This document shows positions 42,088 to 50,023 of a stretch of DNA of 64,000 nt, one piece after another (the stretch's first letter is position 1; every line of letters begins with the position of its first letter). The notes beneath the pieces are model-generated. The model was not told the origin of the DNA. It searched no databases and was given only the letters and a program-made list of their open reading frames with translations. Made by a program: the position numbers and the translations under genes. The stretch comes from Streptomyces bathyalis (GTDB taxonomy: Bacteria > Actinomycetota > Actinomycetes > Streptomycetales > Streptomycetaceae). The stretch spans positions 4,092,001 to 4,156,000 of the forward strand of contig NZ_CP048882.1 of the NCBI RefSeq assembly GCF_015910445.1, read 5' to 3'.

Positions 42088-42972
42088 TCAAGGCAGTTGG
42101 ACCGGTGCCGCCGAGGCGCGGGCCAGTACGCAGTCGAATTCGACGACTCGCCCTGTGGATCCCTCACGCGTGACGGGATACATGCCGGTGATCTCGAAGC
42201 CGGCGTCCTCGTAGGCGGCGATGGCCTCGGACATGTGAGGGCTTCCCTCGTACAGCTGCAGCGCGGCAACCTCCGACTGCATCCCGACGAACTCGCCTAT
42301 GCGCTTCCCGGCGCCGGCGAAGACCTCCATGTCGAAGCCCTGGGTGTCCATCTTCAGATACGGCCGCGGGTCGGCGATGCCCGCCAGGGCGTCGTCCATG
42401 ATCGCGTCGAGCCGCCGCAGCTGCACCTCGGTCGTGCTGGTGGTGTCGGCGAACCGCTTGTAGCGCTGCTGCCCGTACTCGCTGGGCTCCAGCAGCGAGT
42501 TCATCGTCTTCCACCCCAGGTGCATGTTCTCGACCGACTCGCTGCGCCCCAGCGCGAAGGGGTGGACCTGCCAGTCCCGGTCCCGCTCGGCGGCCTTGCG
42601 CAACTTGGCCAGGGCGTCCGGAACGGGCTCGAAGGAGACGATCCTGCCCCGGTAGCCGAACTCGCGCAGCTGCTTGCCGTACTGCCCCTTGTTGGCCCCG
42701 ACGTCGAACACGCAGTTGACCTCGTAGTTGGCCAGCAGATCGGCGACGTGCCGCGAACACAGGCTGCTCGCGGCCGACTTGTGCAAGCCCCATCCGTCGG
42801 CGGGGGTGCGGGTACCCGACCCCTTCCCGCCGACCATCCAGGCATCCGCGCTCATCTTCGTGGCGGAGTAGCCGCCGCGCCGGGAGACCACGGCGGCACC
42901 GGGGCCGAGATCGAGTACCTGCACTCCCACACGGGGCAGCACACCGAGGGCCTTTCTGAACATAGTTGTCAT
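42088..42972 (-). CDS. FkbM family SAM-dependent methyltransferase
   Basis: 294 residues. SAM motif CVFDVGANKGQYGKQLREFG, acidic end of strand 2 in IVSFEPVPDALAKL, FALGRSESVENMHL, and YLKMDTQGFDMEVFAGAG are the FkbM signature. The family O-methylates sugars, polysaccharides and polyketides. Together with the glycosyltransferase at 40017 it suggests decoration of a surface glycopolymer. The two are 367 bp apart on the same strand, so probably separate transcripts. ATG at 42972. Confidence 0.9.
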   Translation of the reverse strand: MTTMFRKALGVLPRVGVQVLDLGPGAAVVSRRGGYSATKMSADAWMVGGKGSGTRTPADGWGLHKSAASSLCSRHVADLLANYEVNCVFDVGANKGQYGKQLREFGYRGRIVSFEPVPDALAKLRKAAERDRDWQVHPFALGRSESVENMHLGWKTMNSLLEPSEYGQQRYKRFADTTSTTEVQLRRLDAIMDDALAGIADPRPYLKMDTQGFDMEVFAGAGKRIGEFVGMQSEVAALQLYEGSPHMSEAIAAYEDAGFEITGMYPVTREGSTGRVVEFDCVLARASAAPVQLP

Positions 42973-43040
42973 ATCGTGAGGCTATCCGCGCGTCGTCCGA
43001 CCCTGTCAAACACGAGGCGGGGCGCCCGGGAGCCGGTGGG

Positions 43041-44207
43041 TCAGGCGGCCGGCGCCGACGGCAGCTGTGGCACCGGTGCGGGCGGCACCGGTCCCGTGTA
43101 GCGGGCGGAGGGGCGAATTATCTTCGAATCCCCCGCCTGCTCAAGGATGTTGGCGCTCCAGCCCACCACGCGTGCCGCGCAGAACGTCGGCGTGAACATC
43201 GAACGCGGCAGCCCGCACAGCTCCATGACGACGCCCGCGTAGAACTCCACGTTGATGTGCAGCTCACGCCCCGGCTTGAGCTCGGCCAGTACCGCCTCGA
43301 CACGTTCCTCGACCTGCGTCGCGAAGTCGACCAGGGGGCCGCCGAATTCCTGGGCGATCCCCTTCAGCATGCGTGAACGCGGGTCCTCCGTACGGTAGAC
43401 GGGGTGCCCGAAGCCCATGATCCGCTCGCCGGACCGCACGCGGTCACGCACCCAGGCGTCCGTGCGGTCCGGGGTGCCGATGGCGTCCAGCGCGTCCAGT
43501 GCGCGGCTGGGCGAACCGCCGTGGAGCGGCCCGGAGAGGGCGCCGATCGCGCCGGTCAGGCAGGCGGCGACGTCGGCTCCGGTCGAGGCGATCACACGTC
43601 CGGTGAACGTCGAGGCGTTGAAGCCGTGGTCGACGGTGGAGATGAGGTAGCGCTCCACCGCCCGGGCCTCGCGCGGGGCCGGCTCCTCGCCGGTGAGCAT
43701 GTAGAGGTAGTTGGCCGCGTACGGCAGGTCGTCGCGCGGCTCCACGGGGTCGAGGCCCTGGGCCAGCCGGTGCAGCGCGGTCAGCAGCGTCGGTACGAGC
43801 GCGCACGCCGCGAGGGCGTCCTCGCGGCGCTCGCCCGGTGTGAGGTCGTAGACCGGGCGGAATCCCGCTGCCGCACCGGCCAGCGAGAGCGCCGTGCGCA
43901 GCCCGGCCAGCGGTCCTGAGGCGGCCGTGGCCCGGGAGACGGCGGGCAGCGCCTCGCGCACGGGTCCGGGCAGGTGGCGCAGCCCGGCGGTGAGTTTGGT
44001 GAACTCCACGCGGGCGGCGCGGTCGGGGAGTTCCCCGTGAAACATGAGATGCCAGACATCCTCGAACGTGCGGCGTTCGGCCAGCTCCACGGCCGAGTAC
44101 TGCCGGTAGTGGTAGAAGCCCTCGCGTCCGCGCACGTCTCCGAGAGTGGTGTCCGTGACGACGACTCCGGACAGTCCGCGCGGGACCTCGATGCCCTGTT
44201 GCTCCAT
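43041..44207 (-). CDS. Citrate synthase-family protein (classic architecture, Asp-to-Glu variant)
   Basis: 388 residues. Citrate synthase folds claisen-condense oxaloacetate with acetyl-CoA. Catalytic blocks: STVDHGFNAST (His), GPLHGGSPSRAL, RIMGFGHPVYRTEDPRS (His) and INVEFYAGVVMELCG, where the acid is Glu instead of the usual Asp (NVDFYSG). I recall Glu as normal in this Streptomyces subgroup, so the product may be citrate or methylcitrate. End block FCAARVVGWSANILEQA is standard. GGAGATCGAC precedes the ATG at 44207. Divergent from an HTH-citrate synthase gene across an AT-rich operator region. Confidence 0.88.
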   Translation of the reverse strand: MEQQGIEVPRGLSGVVVTDTTLGDVRGREGFYHYRQYSAVELAERRTFEDVWHLMFHGELPDRAARVEFTKLTAGLRHLPGPVREALPAVSRATAASGPLAGLRTALSLAGAAAGFRPVYDLTPGERREDALAACALVPTLLTALHRLAQGLDPVEPRDDLPYAANYLYMLTGEEPAPREARAVERYLISTVDHGFNASTFTGRVIASTGADVAACLTGAIGALSGPLHGGSPSRALDALDAIGTPDRTDAWVRDRVRSGERIMGFGHPVYRTEDPRSRMLKGIAQEFGGPLVDFATQVEERVEAVLAELKPGRELHINVEFYAGVVMELCGLPRSMFTPTFCAARVVGWSANILEQAGDSKIIRPSARYTGPVPPAPVPQLPSAPAA

Positions 44208-44239
44208 GTCGATCTCCGTTTCCCCGTACCCGTACCTCT

Positions 44240-44296
44240 TACTTGATTTGACTGTCCATGCTTTACTCAATCTCGTCAATATTGATTGAATCAATG
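44240..44296. promoter_or_regulatory. AT-rich TTGAT-repeat operator between two citrate synthase genes
   Basis: In a very GC-rich context, the gap carries repeated TTGAT/ATCAA words: ACTTGATTT (44242-44250), ACTCAATC, palindrome TCAATATTGA (44276-44285) and the overlapping dyad TTGATT-G-AATCAA (44282-44294). Both divergent promoters must lie here. The HTH-citrate synthase is the obvious candidate binder. Confidence 0.55.
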
Positions 44297-44314
44297 CAAG
44301 TCTGGTGAGTGCGT

Positions 44315-45592
44315 GTGAGCGAGCAGGGCGGCAGCGACAGCCCCGGAGAGCGGCCCCGGCTGAGCACCCGGCAGGCCGCCGAGCGGCTCGGGGTGAAGCC
44401 CGAGACGGTCTACGCGTACGTGAGCCGCGGCCTTCTGAGCAGCCGCCGCTCGGCCGGCGGCCGCGGCAGCACGTTCGACGCCGTCGAGGTCCAGGCGCTG
44501 GCCGACGCCGCCCGCAGGCCCGCCGCCGCGCCACGGCAGGCGGCGCCCGATGCGATGTCCGTACGGACGGGCATCACGCTGATCGAGCCCGACGGATGCT
44601 GGTTCCGGGGCGTCGACGCCCGTGAGCTGGCCGCGGCGCACACCTTCGAGGAGGCGGCCGACTGGCTGTGGACGGGCCGGCTCACACCGGGGCTGCGTTT
44701 CGCCGCTCCTCCCCCGCTGCTCGACGCCGCTCGTACGGCCGCCGGCGCGCTGCCCGGACACTGCGCCGTCACCGACCGGCTGCGCGCCGCCGTCGTCGCG
44801 GCGGCCGTGGCCGACCCGCTGCGCTTCGACCTCGCGGAGGAGGCGGTGATCGCCCGGACCCGCGGCCTGCTGGCCGTCATGGTGGGTGCGCTGCCGCTGC
44901 AGGGGAGGGGCCCGGACGGAGACGACGCGGGAGCGGCGGGCGGCGGGCTCGTCCGTGCGCTGTGGCCACGCCTGACCGCTCGCCGTCCCACGGAGGCGTT
45001 CGTACGCACCCTCGAGCGCGCGATGATCCTTCTCCTCGACCACGACCTGGCGGCGTCGACGCTCGCGGCGCGCGTCGCCGCGTCCGCACGTGCCCACCCG
45101 TACGCGGTCGTCTCCGCGGCGCTCGGTGCGCTCGACGCCCCGCTGCACGGGGCCGCGGGCGCGGGTGCCCACCGCATGCTGGCCGAGGTCGTGGAGCGTG
45201 GCAGCGCAACGGCGGTGGTGGCCGAGACCCTCAGGGCCGGGCGCCGCGTGCCGGGCCTCGGGCACCGCATCTATCCCGGTGAGGACCCGCGGGCCCGTGC
45301 GCTGTTCACATGGCTCGAGGAGGTGCCCGCCTGCGCCGGCGCGCTCGCGGCGGCGCACGAGATCGCGGCGACGGCCGGGCGGCAGGCCAACATCGACCTC
45401 GCCCTGGCGGTGCTCACCCTCGGCGCGGGCATGAGCCCCGAGGCGGGCGAGGCGGTCTTCGCCGTCGCGCGCACGGCGGGCTGGGTCGCCCACGCGCTCG
45501 AGGAGTACGGCGAACGTCCGCTGCGTCTGCGGCCCAGTGGCCAATACACCGGGCCACGGCCGCCCCGGCCCCTGCCCGCACCCGGCGAGTAG
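44315..45592 (+). CDS. Citrate synthase homologue with N-terminal MerR-type helix-turn-helix
   Basis: 425 residues. The N-terminal 60 residues form a DNA-binding HTH of the MerR/excisionase kind: LSTRQAAERLGVKPETVYAYVSRGLLSSRRSAGGRGSTFDAVEV. The rest is a citrate synthase fold, beginning GITLIEPDGCWFRGVDARELAAAHTFEEAADWLWTGRL. Catalytic residues appear kept: LLLDHDLAAST (His), VPGLGHRIYPGEDPRA (His) and ANIDLALAVL (Asp). So it may combine substrate sensing with repression. GTG at 44315 is chosen because GGTGAG lies 5 nt upstream; an in-frame GTG at 44309 is the alternative. Divergent from the classic homologue. Confidence 0.85.
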   Translation: MSEQGGSDSPGERPRLSTRQAAERLGVKPETVYAYVSRGLLSSRRSAGGRGSTFDAVEVQALADAARRPAAAPRQAAPDAMSVRTGITLIEPDGCWFRGVDARELAAAHTFEEAADWLWTGRLTPGLRFAAPPPLLDAARTAAGALPGHCAVTDRLRAAVVAAAVADPLRFDLAEEAVIARTRGLLAVMVGALPLQGRGPDGDDAGAAGGGLVRALWPRLTARRPTEAFVRTLERAMILLLDHDLAASTLAARVAASARAHPYAVVSAALGALDAPLHGAAGAGAHRMLAEVVERGSATAVVAETLRAGRRVPGLGHRIYPGEDPRARALFTWLEEVPACAGALAAAHEIAATAGRQANIDLALAVLTLGAGMSPEAGEAVFAVARTAGWVAHALEEYGERPLRLRPSGQYTGPRPPRPLPAPGE

Positions 45593-45642
45593 GGCCGGGC
45601 GAGCGGTGCCCGGCAGACGGGCGAGGGCCCTCCTGAGAAATT

Positions 45643-45672
45643 CGGCTTGCACCTCACGTCACGTGAGGACTC
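45643..45672 (+). promoter_or_regulatory. tipA-type promoter with palindromic operator
   Basis: GGCTTGCACCTCACGTCACG followed by TGAGGA is nearly identical to the thiostrepton-inducible ptipA core as I remember it: -35 TTGCAC, and the CCTCACGTCACGTGAGG dyad filling a long 19-bp-type spacer, which TipA distorts to activate. It lies about 35 bp before the tipA start. Confidence 0.85.
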
Positions 45673-45703
45673 ATCGTGAAGTGCGTACGAGAGAGGAGCG
45701 CAG

Positions 45704-46462
45704 ATGAGCTACTCCGTTGGGAAGGTCGCCGGAGTCGCCGGAGTGACCGTGCGCACGCTGCACCACTACGACGAGATCGGCCTGCTGGTGCCCAGCGAGC
45801 GCAGCCACGCAGGACACCGCCTGTACGGCGATGCCGACCTGGACCGGCTCCAGCAGATCCTTTTCTACCGGGAGCTCGGCTTTCCACTCGAAGAGGTGGC
45901 GGCCCTGCTCGACGACCCGGACGCGGATCCGCGGGAACACCTGCGGCGGCAGCACGAACTGCTGCGTTCGAGGATCGAGAAGCTGCAGAAGATGGCCGCC
46001 GCCGTCGAACACGCGATGGAGGCACGGAAGATGGGCATCAACCTCACGCCCGAGGAGAAGTTCGAAGTCTTCGGGGACAACGACCCCGACCAGTACGCGG
46101 AGGAGACCCAGCAGCGCTGGGGCGACACCGACGCATACCGCGAGTCGCAGCGCAGAACGGCCTCCTACACCAAAGAGGACTGGCTGCGGATCAAGGAGGA
46201 AGGCGAGGAGTGGAGCCGCCGCTTCACCGAGCAGATGGACAGCGGTGAAGGCCCCGAGTCCGAGGCGGCGATGGACCTGGCCGAGGAGCACAGGCAGCAG
46301 ATCTCCCGCAATTTCTACGAGTGCCCGTACGAGATGCACACCTGCCTCGGGGAGATGTACGTCGCGGACGAGCGCTTCACCGCGTACTACGAGGCGATCA
46401 AGCCGGGGATGGCCGAGTACCTGCGGGACGCGATCCTCGCGAACGGCGCACGCCGCGTCTGA
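45704..46462 (+). CDS. tipA: TipA, thiopeptide-sensing MerR-family regulator
   Basis: 252 residues. N-terminal MerR HTH and wing (YSVGKVAGVAGVTVRTLHHYDEIGLL), a coiled-coil (LRRQHELLRSRIEKLQKMAAAVEHAMEARK) and a C-terminal TipAS drug-binding domain starting at Met110 (MGINLTPEEKFEVFGD). Cys207 and Cys214 in YECPYEMHTCLGEMY are the residues that covalently trap thiopeptides such as thiostrepton. Met110 (ATG at 46031) is preceded by GGAGGCACGGAAG, so the short TipAS form can be made from an internal start as in S. lividans. The dyad promoter upstream implies autoactivation. GAGGAG precedes the ATG. Confidence 0.96.
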   Translation: MSYSVGKVAGVAGVTVRTLHHYDEIGLLVPSERSHAGHRLYGDADLDRLQQILFYRELGFPLEEVAALLDDPDADPREHLRRQHELLRSRIEKLQKMAAAVEHAMEARKMGINLTPEEKFEVFGDNDPDQYAEETQQRWGDTDAYRESQRRTASYTKEDWLRIKEEGEEWSRRFTEQMDSGEGPESEAAMDLAEEHRQQISRNFYECPYEMHTCLGEMYVADERFTAYYEAIKPGMAEYLRDAILANGARRV

Positions 46463-46509
46463 GTTCCGGGGAACCCGTTCGGTACCGGGTCCTCGTGTGA
46501 AGCCCCGCT

Positions 46510-46573
46510 CCGGGAACCCCGCCGGACCGTCATGCCGGCGGTCCGGCAGCCCGGCGGTCCGACGGGTTCCCGG
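46510..46573 (+). terminator. Compound hairpin after tipA
   Basis: Outer stem CCGGGAACCC (46510-46519)/GGGTTCCCGG (46564-46573) encloses GCCGGACC (46521-46528)/GGTCCGGC (46540-46547). About 50 bp after the tipA stop. Confidence 0.7.
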
Positions 46574-46760
46574 GGCAGGGGCGATCGGCGTGCGGCCCCG
46601 TCCACTCATCCGGGCCCCGCATCCTCACCCGTCCGGGGGCCGGGCCGCTGTCCGCCGTGACGAAGCCGCCACGTCCCACGCGCCCGGGCGGGCCCCTGCC
46701 GGGCGCGCCCCGCAGCGGTTCCGGGCCTGGGCCAACTCCGGTCATGCGCTCGCCCGTTCT

Positions 46761-46777
46761 TAGACCACGTGGGTCAA
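46761..46777. promoter_or_regulatory. Operator-like palindrome upstream of betB
   Basis: TTAGACCACGTGGGTCAA is a dyad centred on ACGTG with arms GACC/GGTC and flanking TT...AA. No regulator gene of the BetI type is adjacent. Confidence 0.4.
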
Positions 46778-46903
46778 CATCCCCTCCCCAAGTCCCCCCG
46801 TCCGGTGCGCCCCGTAGGAGGCGGACCCGCCCCGCACGATGTTGGAGCGGTCATGCCGAGATCGGGGGCGACGAAACACCACGGGCAAGTGAGGGGCTTC
46901 GCG

Positions 46904-48370
46904 ATGGCCGAGCTGTACATCGACGGTGAATGGACCGGAGGCGTCTCGGGCCGATCGCGCGACGTGATCAATCCGTTCGACGGCAGGGTCATCACGAGCG
47001 TCGCCGAGGGCGACGAGACGGACGTCGATATCGCGGTACGGGCCGCCAAGCGGGCCTTCGAACGTGCCGACTGGGCATGGGCGCCCGCCCGCCGGCGCGC
47101 CGACGTCCTCTACCGGGTGCACGAACTGCTCCTGCGCGACCTGGAGCAACTGGCCCGTATGGAAACCCTGGACACCGGAAAGACGCTGACCGAGTCGCGC
47201 CTCGACATCGAGGACATCGCGAGCGCCTTCCGCTACTTCTCGGAGATCGTGGGGAAGGAAGCCGGCCGCGTCGTCGACGTCGGCCCGGACGTGCTGAGCA
47301 GGGTCGTGTACCAGCCCGTCGGCGTGTGCGCGCTGATCTCGCCGTGGAACTATCCGCTGCTCCAGACCTCGTGGAAGGTCGCGCCCGCGCTCGCCGCGGG
47401 AAACACCTTCGTTCTCAAGCCGAGCGAGATCACGCCGCTGACGACGATCGCGCTGATGGGACTACTGGAGGAGGCCGGCACACCGCCGGGCGTCGCCAAC
47501 CTCGTGCTGGGCGCGGGCCCGACCGTGGGAGCGGCCATGACCTCGCACCCGGAGGTCGACATGGTCTCCTTCACCGGCGGCCTGGCGACCGGCCGGAAGA
47601 TCATGGAGAACGCGGCGTCCGGCGTGAAGAACATCGCCCTGGAACTGGGCGGCAAGAACCCCAACATCATCTTCGACGACTCCGACTTCGAAGCCGCGCT
47701 CGACTACGCCCTGGACGCGGCCTTCCTGCACTCCGGGCAGGTCTGTTCGGCCGGCTCGCGCCTCATCGTCCAGTACGGAGTCCACGACCGCTTCGTGTCC
47801 GAACTCGCCTCCAGGGCCGAGGCGATCCGCCTCGGCAACGGTCTGGAGCCGATGACGGAGAGCGGCCCCCTCGTCTCCGCCGAGCACCGCGCGAAGGTGG
47901 AGAGCTACCTGGAGATCGCGCGCATGGACGGGGCCCGGCTCGTGACCGGCGGCCGGCGTCCCGACGATCCCGAACTGGCCCGCGGATTCTTCCTGTTGCC
48001 CACCGTGTACGCCGACTGCAAGTCGACGATGCGCATCGTGCAGGAGGAGGTCTTCGGGCCCGTCGTGACGGTGGAGCGCTTCTACACCGAGGAGGAGGCG
48101 CTGGAGCTGGCCAACGACACGCGTTACGGGCTGGCCGGCGGCGTGTGGACCAACGACGCGGGCCGTGCCCAGCGCGTGGCCAACAGGCTGCGCCACGGAA
48201 CTGTCTGGATCAACGACTTCCATCCGTACGTCCCCCAGGCCGAGTGGGGCGGCTTCGGCAGATCCGGCATCGGACGTGAACTCGGGCCGACCGGGTTGCG
48301 GGAGTACCAGGAGGCCAAGCACATCTACCACAACCTCTCGCCGGCTCCGTCCGGATGGTTCAAGGGCTGA
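46904..48370 (+). CDS. betB: Betaine-aldehyde-type aldehyde dehydrogenase
   Basis: 488 residues, NAD(P)-dependent aldehyde dehydrogenase fold: SPWNYPLLQTSWKVAPALAAGNT, KPSEITP, SFTGGLATG for cofactor, catalytic Glu in LELGGKNPN and Cys in SGQVCSAGSR, EEVFGPVVTVERF and GGFGRSGIGRELG. The downstream choline dehydrogenase-like GMC oxidase and permease point to oxidation of betaine aldehyde to glycine betaine, an osmoprotectant. Specificity is inferred from context. ATG at 46904, GAGGGG 9 nt before it; longer in-frame starts have no family similarity. Confidence 0.88.
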   Translation: MAELYIDGEWTGGVSGRSRDVINPFDGRVITSVAEGDETDVDIAVRAAKRAFERADWAWAPARRRADVLYRVHELLLRDLEQLARMETLDTGKTLTESRLDIEDIASAFRYFSEIVGKEAGRVVDVGPDVLSRVVYQPVGVCALISPWNYPLLQTSWKVAPALAAGNTFVLKPSEITPLTTIALMGLLEEAGTPPGVANLVLGAGPTVGAAMTSHPEVDMVSFTGGLATGRKIMENAASGVKNIALELGGKNPNIIFDDSDFEAALDYALDAAFLHSGQVCSAGSRLIVQYGVHDRFVSELASRAEAIRLGNGLEPMTESGPLVSAEHRAKVESYLEIARMDGARLVTGGRRPDDPELARGFFLLPTVYADCKSTMRIVQEEVFGPVVTVERFYTEEEALELANDTRYGLAGGVWTNDAGRAQRVANRLRHGTVWINDFHPYVPQAEWGGFGRSGIGRELGPTGLREYQEAKHIYHNLSPAPSGWFKG

Positions 48371-48412
48371 GGCAGGGGACAAGGCCGGTCACCGGCGGAG
48401 AAGAGAACGCAG

Positions 48413-50023
48413 ATGGCAGACACGCCGGCAACGGGCGGGTCCGGCAGGGACGAGGACGCCTACGACTACGTGATCGTCGGCGGCGGCACCGCCGGCTGCG
48501 TGCTGGCCGCGCGGCTGAGCGAGGACCCCGACTGCCGGGTGTGCGTCATCGAGGGCGGTCCCAGCGACGTCGGCGACGAGAACGTGCTGAGGCTGCGGAA
48601 CTGGATCAATCTCCTCGACACCGACTACGACTACCGCTATCCCACCGTCGAACAGCCCCGCGGCAACTCGCACATCCTGCACTCGCGGGCACGCGTGCTC
48701 GGCGGCTGCTCTTCCCACAACACCCTCATCAGCTTCCTGCCCTTCCCGCACGAACTGGAGGAGTGGGTGCGGGCGGGCGCGGCGGGCTGGGACGCCGGGA
48801 CGCTGCTTCCGTACCGGCACCGGCTGCGGAACTCGATCCGACCCGTGGCCGAGAAGGACCGCAACCCCGTCGCGCACGACTTCGTCACGGCCGCCGTCGA
48901 CGCTCTCGACGTTCCCGTCGTCGACGACTTCAACGCCCACCCCTTCACCGAGGGCGCCGGGTTCTTCTCCCTCGCCTACGACCCGGCCACCGGGCACCGC
49001 TCGTCGGCGTCCGTCGCCTATCTCCATCCGGTCATGGACCGTCCCAACCTGACGCTGAAGCTGGAGAGTTGGGCGTACCGCCTGCTGCGCGACGGGGACG
49101 GCCGCCTCACCCGGGTACGCGTCCGGTACGCCGACGGACCGGACGGCAGCGTGCGCGCCGAACGTGAACTGCTGCTGTGCGCGGGGGCGATCGACACCCC
49201 GAGGCTGCTGATGCTCTCCGGCATCGGCCCCGCCGACGAACTGCGCGCGCTGGGGATCGACGTCCTCACCGATCTGCCGGGCGTGGGGGAGAACCTGCTC
49301 GACCACCCCGAGTCGGTCATCGTCTGGGAGACGGCGGGCCCGCTGCCGCCCAACTCCGCGATGGACTCCGACGCGGGCCTGTTCGTGCGGCGCGACGCCG
49401 CCGAGCCCGGCCCCGACCTGATGTTCCACTTCTACCAGGTGCCGTTCACGCTCAACACCGAGCGCCTCGGCCTGCCGACACCCCCGTACGGGGTGTGCAT
49501 GACGCCGAACGTGCCCAAGTCCCGCTCCCGGGGCAGGCTTTGGCTGCGAAGCGCCGACCCGGGGCAGAAACCCGCCCTGGACTTCCGCTACTTCACCGAC
49601 CCGCAGGGCCACGACGAGCGCACCATCGTCGACGGCCTGCGCATCGCACGTGAGGTTGCCGCGACCGGGCCGCTGCGCGACTGGCTGGTGCGGGAGACCG
49701 CTCCCGGTCCCGACGTGACCACCGACGCGGAGCTGTCCGAGTACGGGCGACGGGCGGCGCACACCGTCTACCACCCGGCGGGCACGTGCCGGATGGGCGG
49801 CGACGGCGACGCGGGCGCGGTCCTCGACCCGCTGCTGCGGCTGCGCGGCGAAGAGGGAGTACGGGTGGTCGACGCGTCCGTCTTCCCGGACCTGCCGATC
49901 GTCAACCCGATGGTCACCGTGCTGCTCGTCGCCGAGCGTGCCGTGGACCTGATCACCGGCAGGGCCGGTCCGCCACCGGCGCCGGCCGGTGGAAGCGACG
50001 TGCTGGGAGAGGAGCAGCGATGA
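48413..50023 (+). CDS. GMC family oxidoreductase (choline dehydrogenase-like)
   Basis: 536 residues. FAD ADP-binding motif DYVIVGGGTAGCVLAARLSEDP (18-39 region), IEGGPSD, HSRARVLGGCSSHN, GAIDTPRLLMLSGIGPA and the C-terminal catalytic blocks HTVYHPAGTCRMG (His) and DLPIVNPMVTV (Asn). These are GMC family hallmarks. The position after an aldehyde dehydrogenase gene fits the choline to betaine aldehyde step. Its stop overlaps the permease start (ATGA). An alternative alcohol or polyol substrate cannot be excluded. Confidence 0.88.
   Translation: MADTPATGGSGRDEDAYDYVIVGGGTAGCVLAARLSEDPDCRVCVIEGGPSDVGDENVLRLRNWINLLDTDYDYRYPTVEQPRGNSHILHSRARVLGGCSSHNTLISFLPFPHELEEWVRAGAAGWDAGTLLPYRHRLRNSIRPVAEKDRNPVAHDFVTAAVDALDVPVVDDFNAHPFTEGAGFFSLAYDPATGHRSSASVAYLHPVMDRPNLTLKLESWAYRLLRDGDGRLTRVRVRYADGPDGSVRAERELLLCAGAIDTPRLLMLSGIGPADELRALGIDVLTDLPGVGENLLDHPESVIVWETAGPLPPNSAMDSDAGLFVRRDAAEPGPDLMFHFYQVPFTLNTERLGLPTPPYGVCMTPNVPKSRSRGRLWLRSADPGQKPALDFRYFTDPQGHDERTIVDGLRIAREVAATGPLRDWLVRETAPGPDVTTDAELSEYGRRAAHTVYHPAGTCRMGGDGDAGAVLDPLLRLRGEEGVRVVDASVFPDLPIVNPMVTVLLVAERAVDLITGRAGPPPAPAGGSDVLGEEQR

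Larger units (their letters stand above)
46463..46903. other. Intergenic region between tipA and the betaine operon
   Basis: About 440 bp without a supported gene; it holds the tipA terminator hairpin (46510-46573) and a palindrome (46761-46777) that is a likely operator for the betaine-type operon. Confidence 0.5.
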
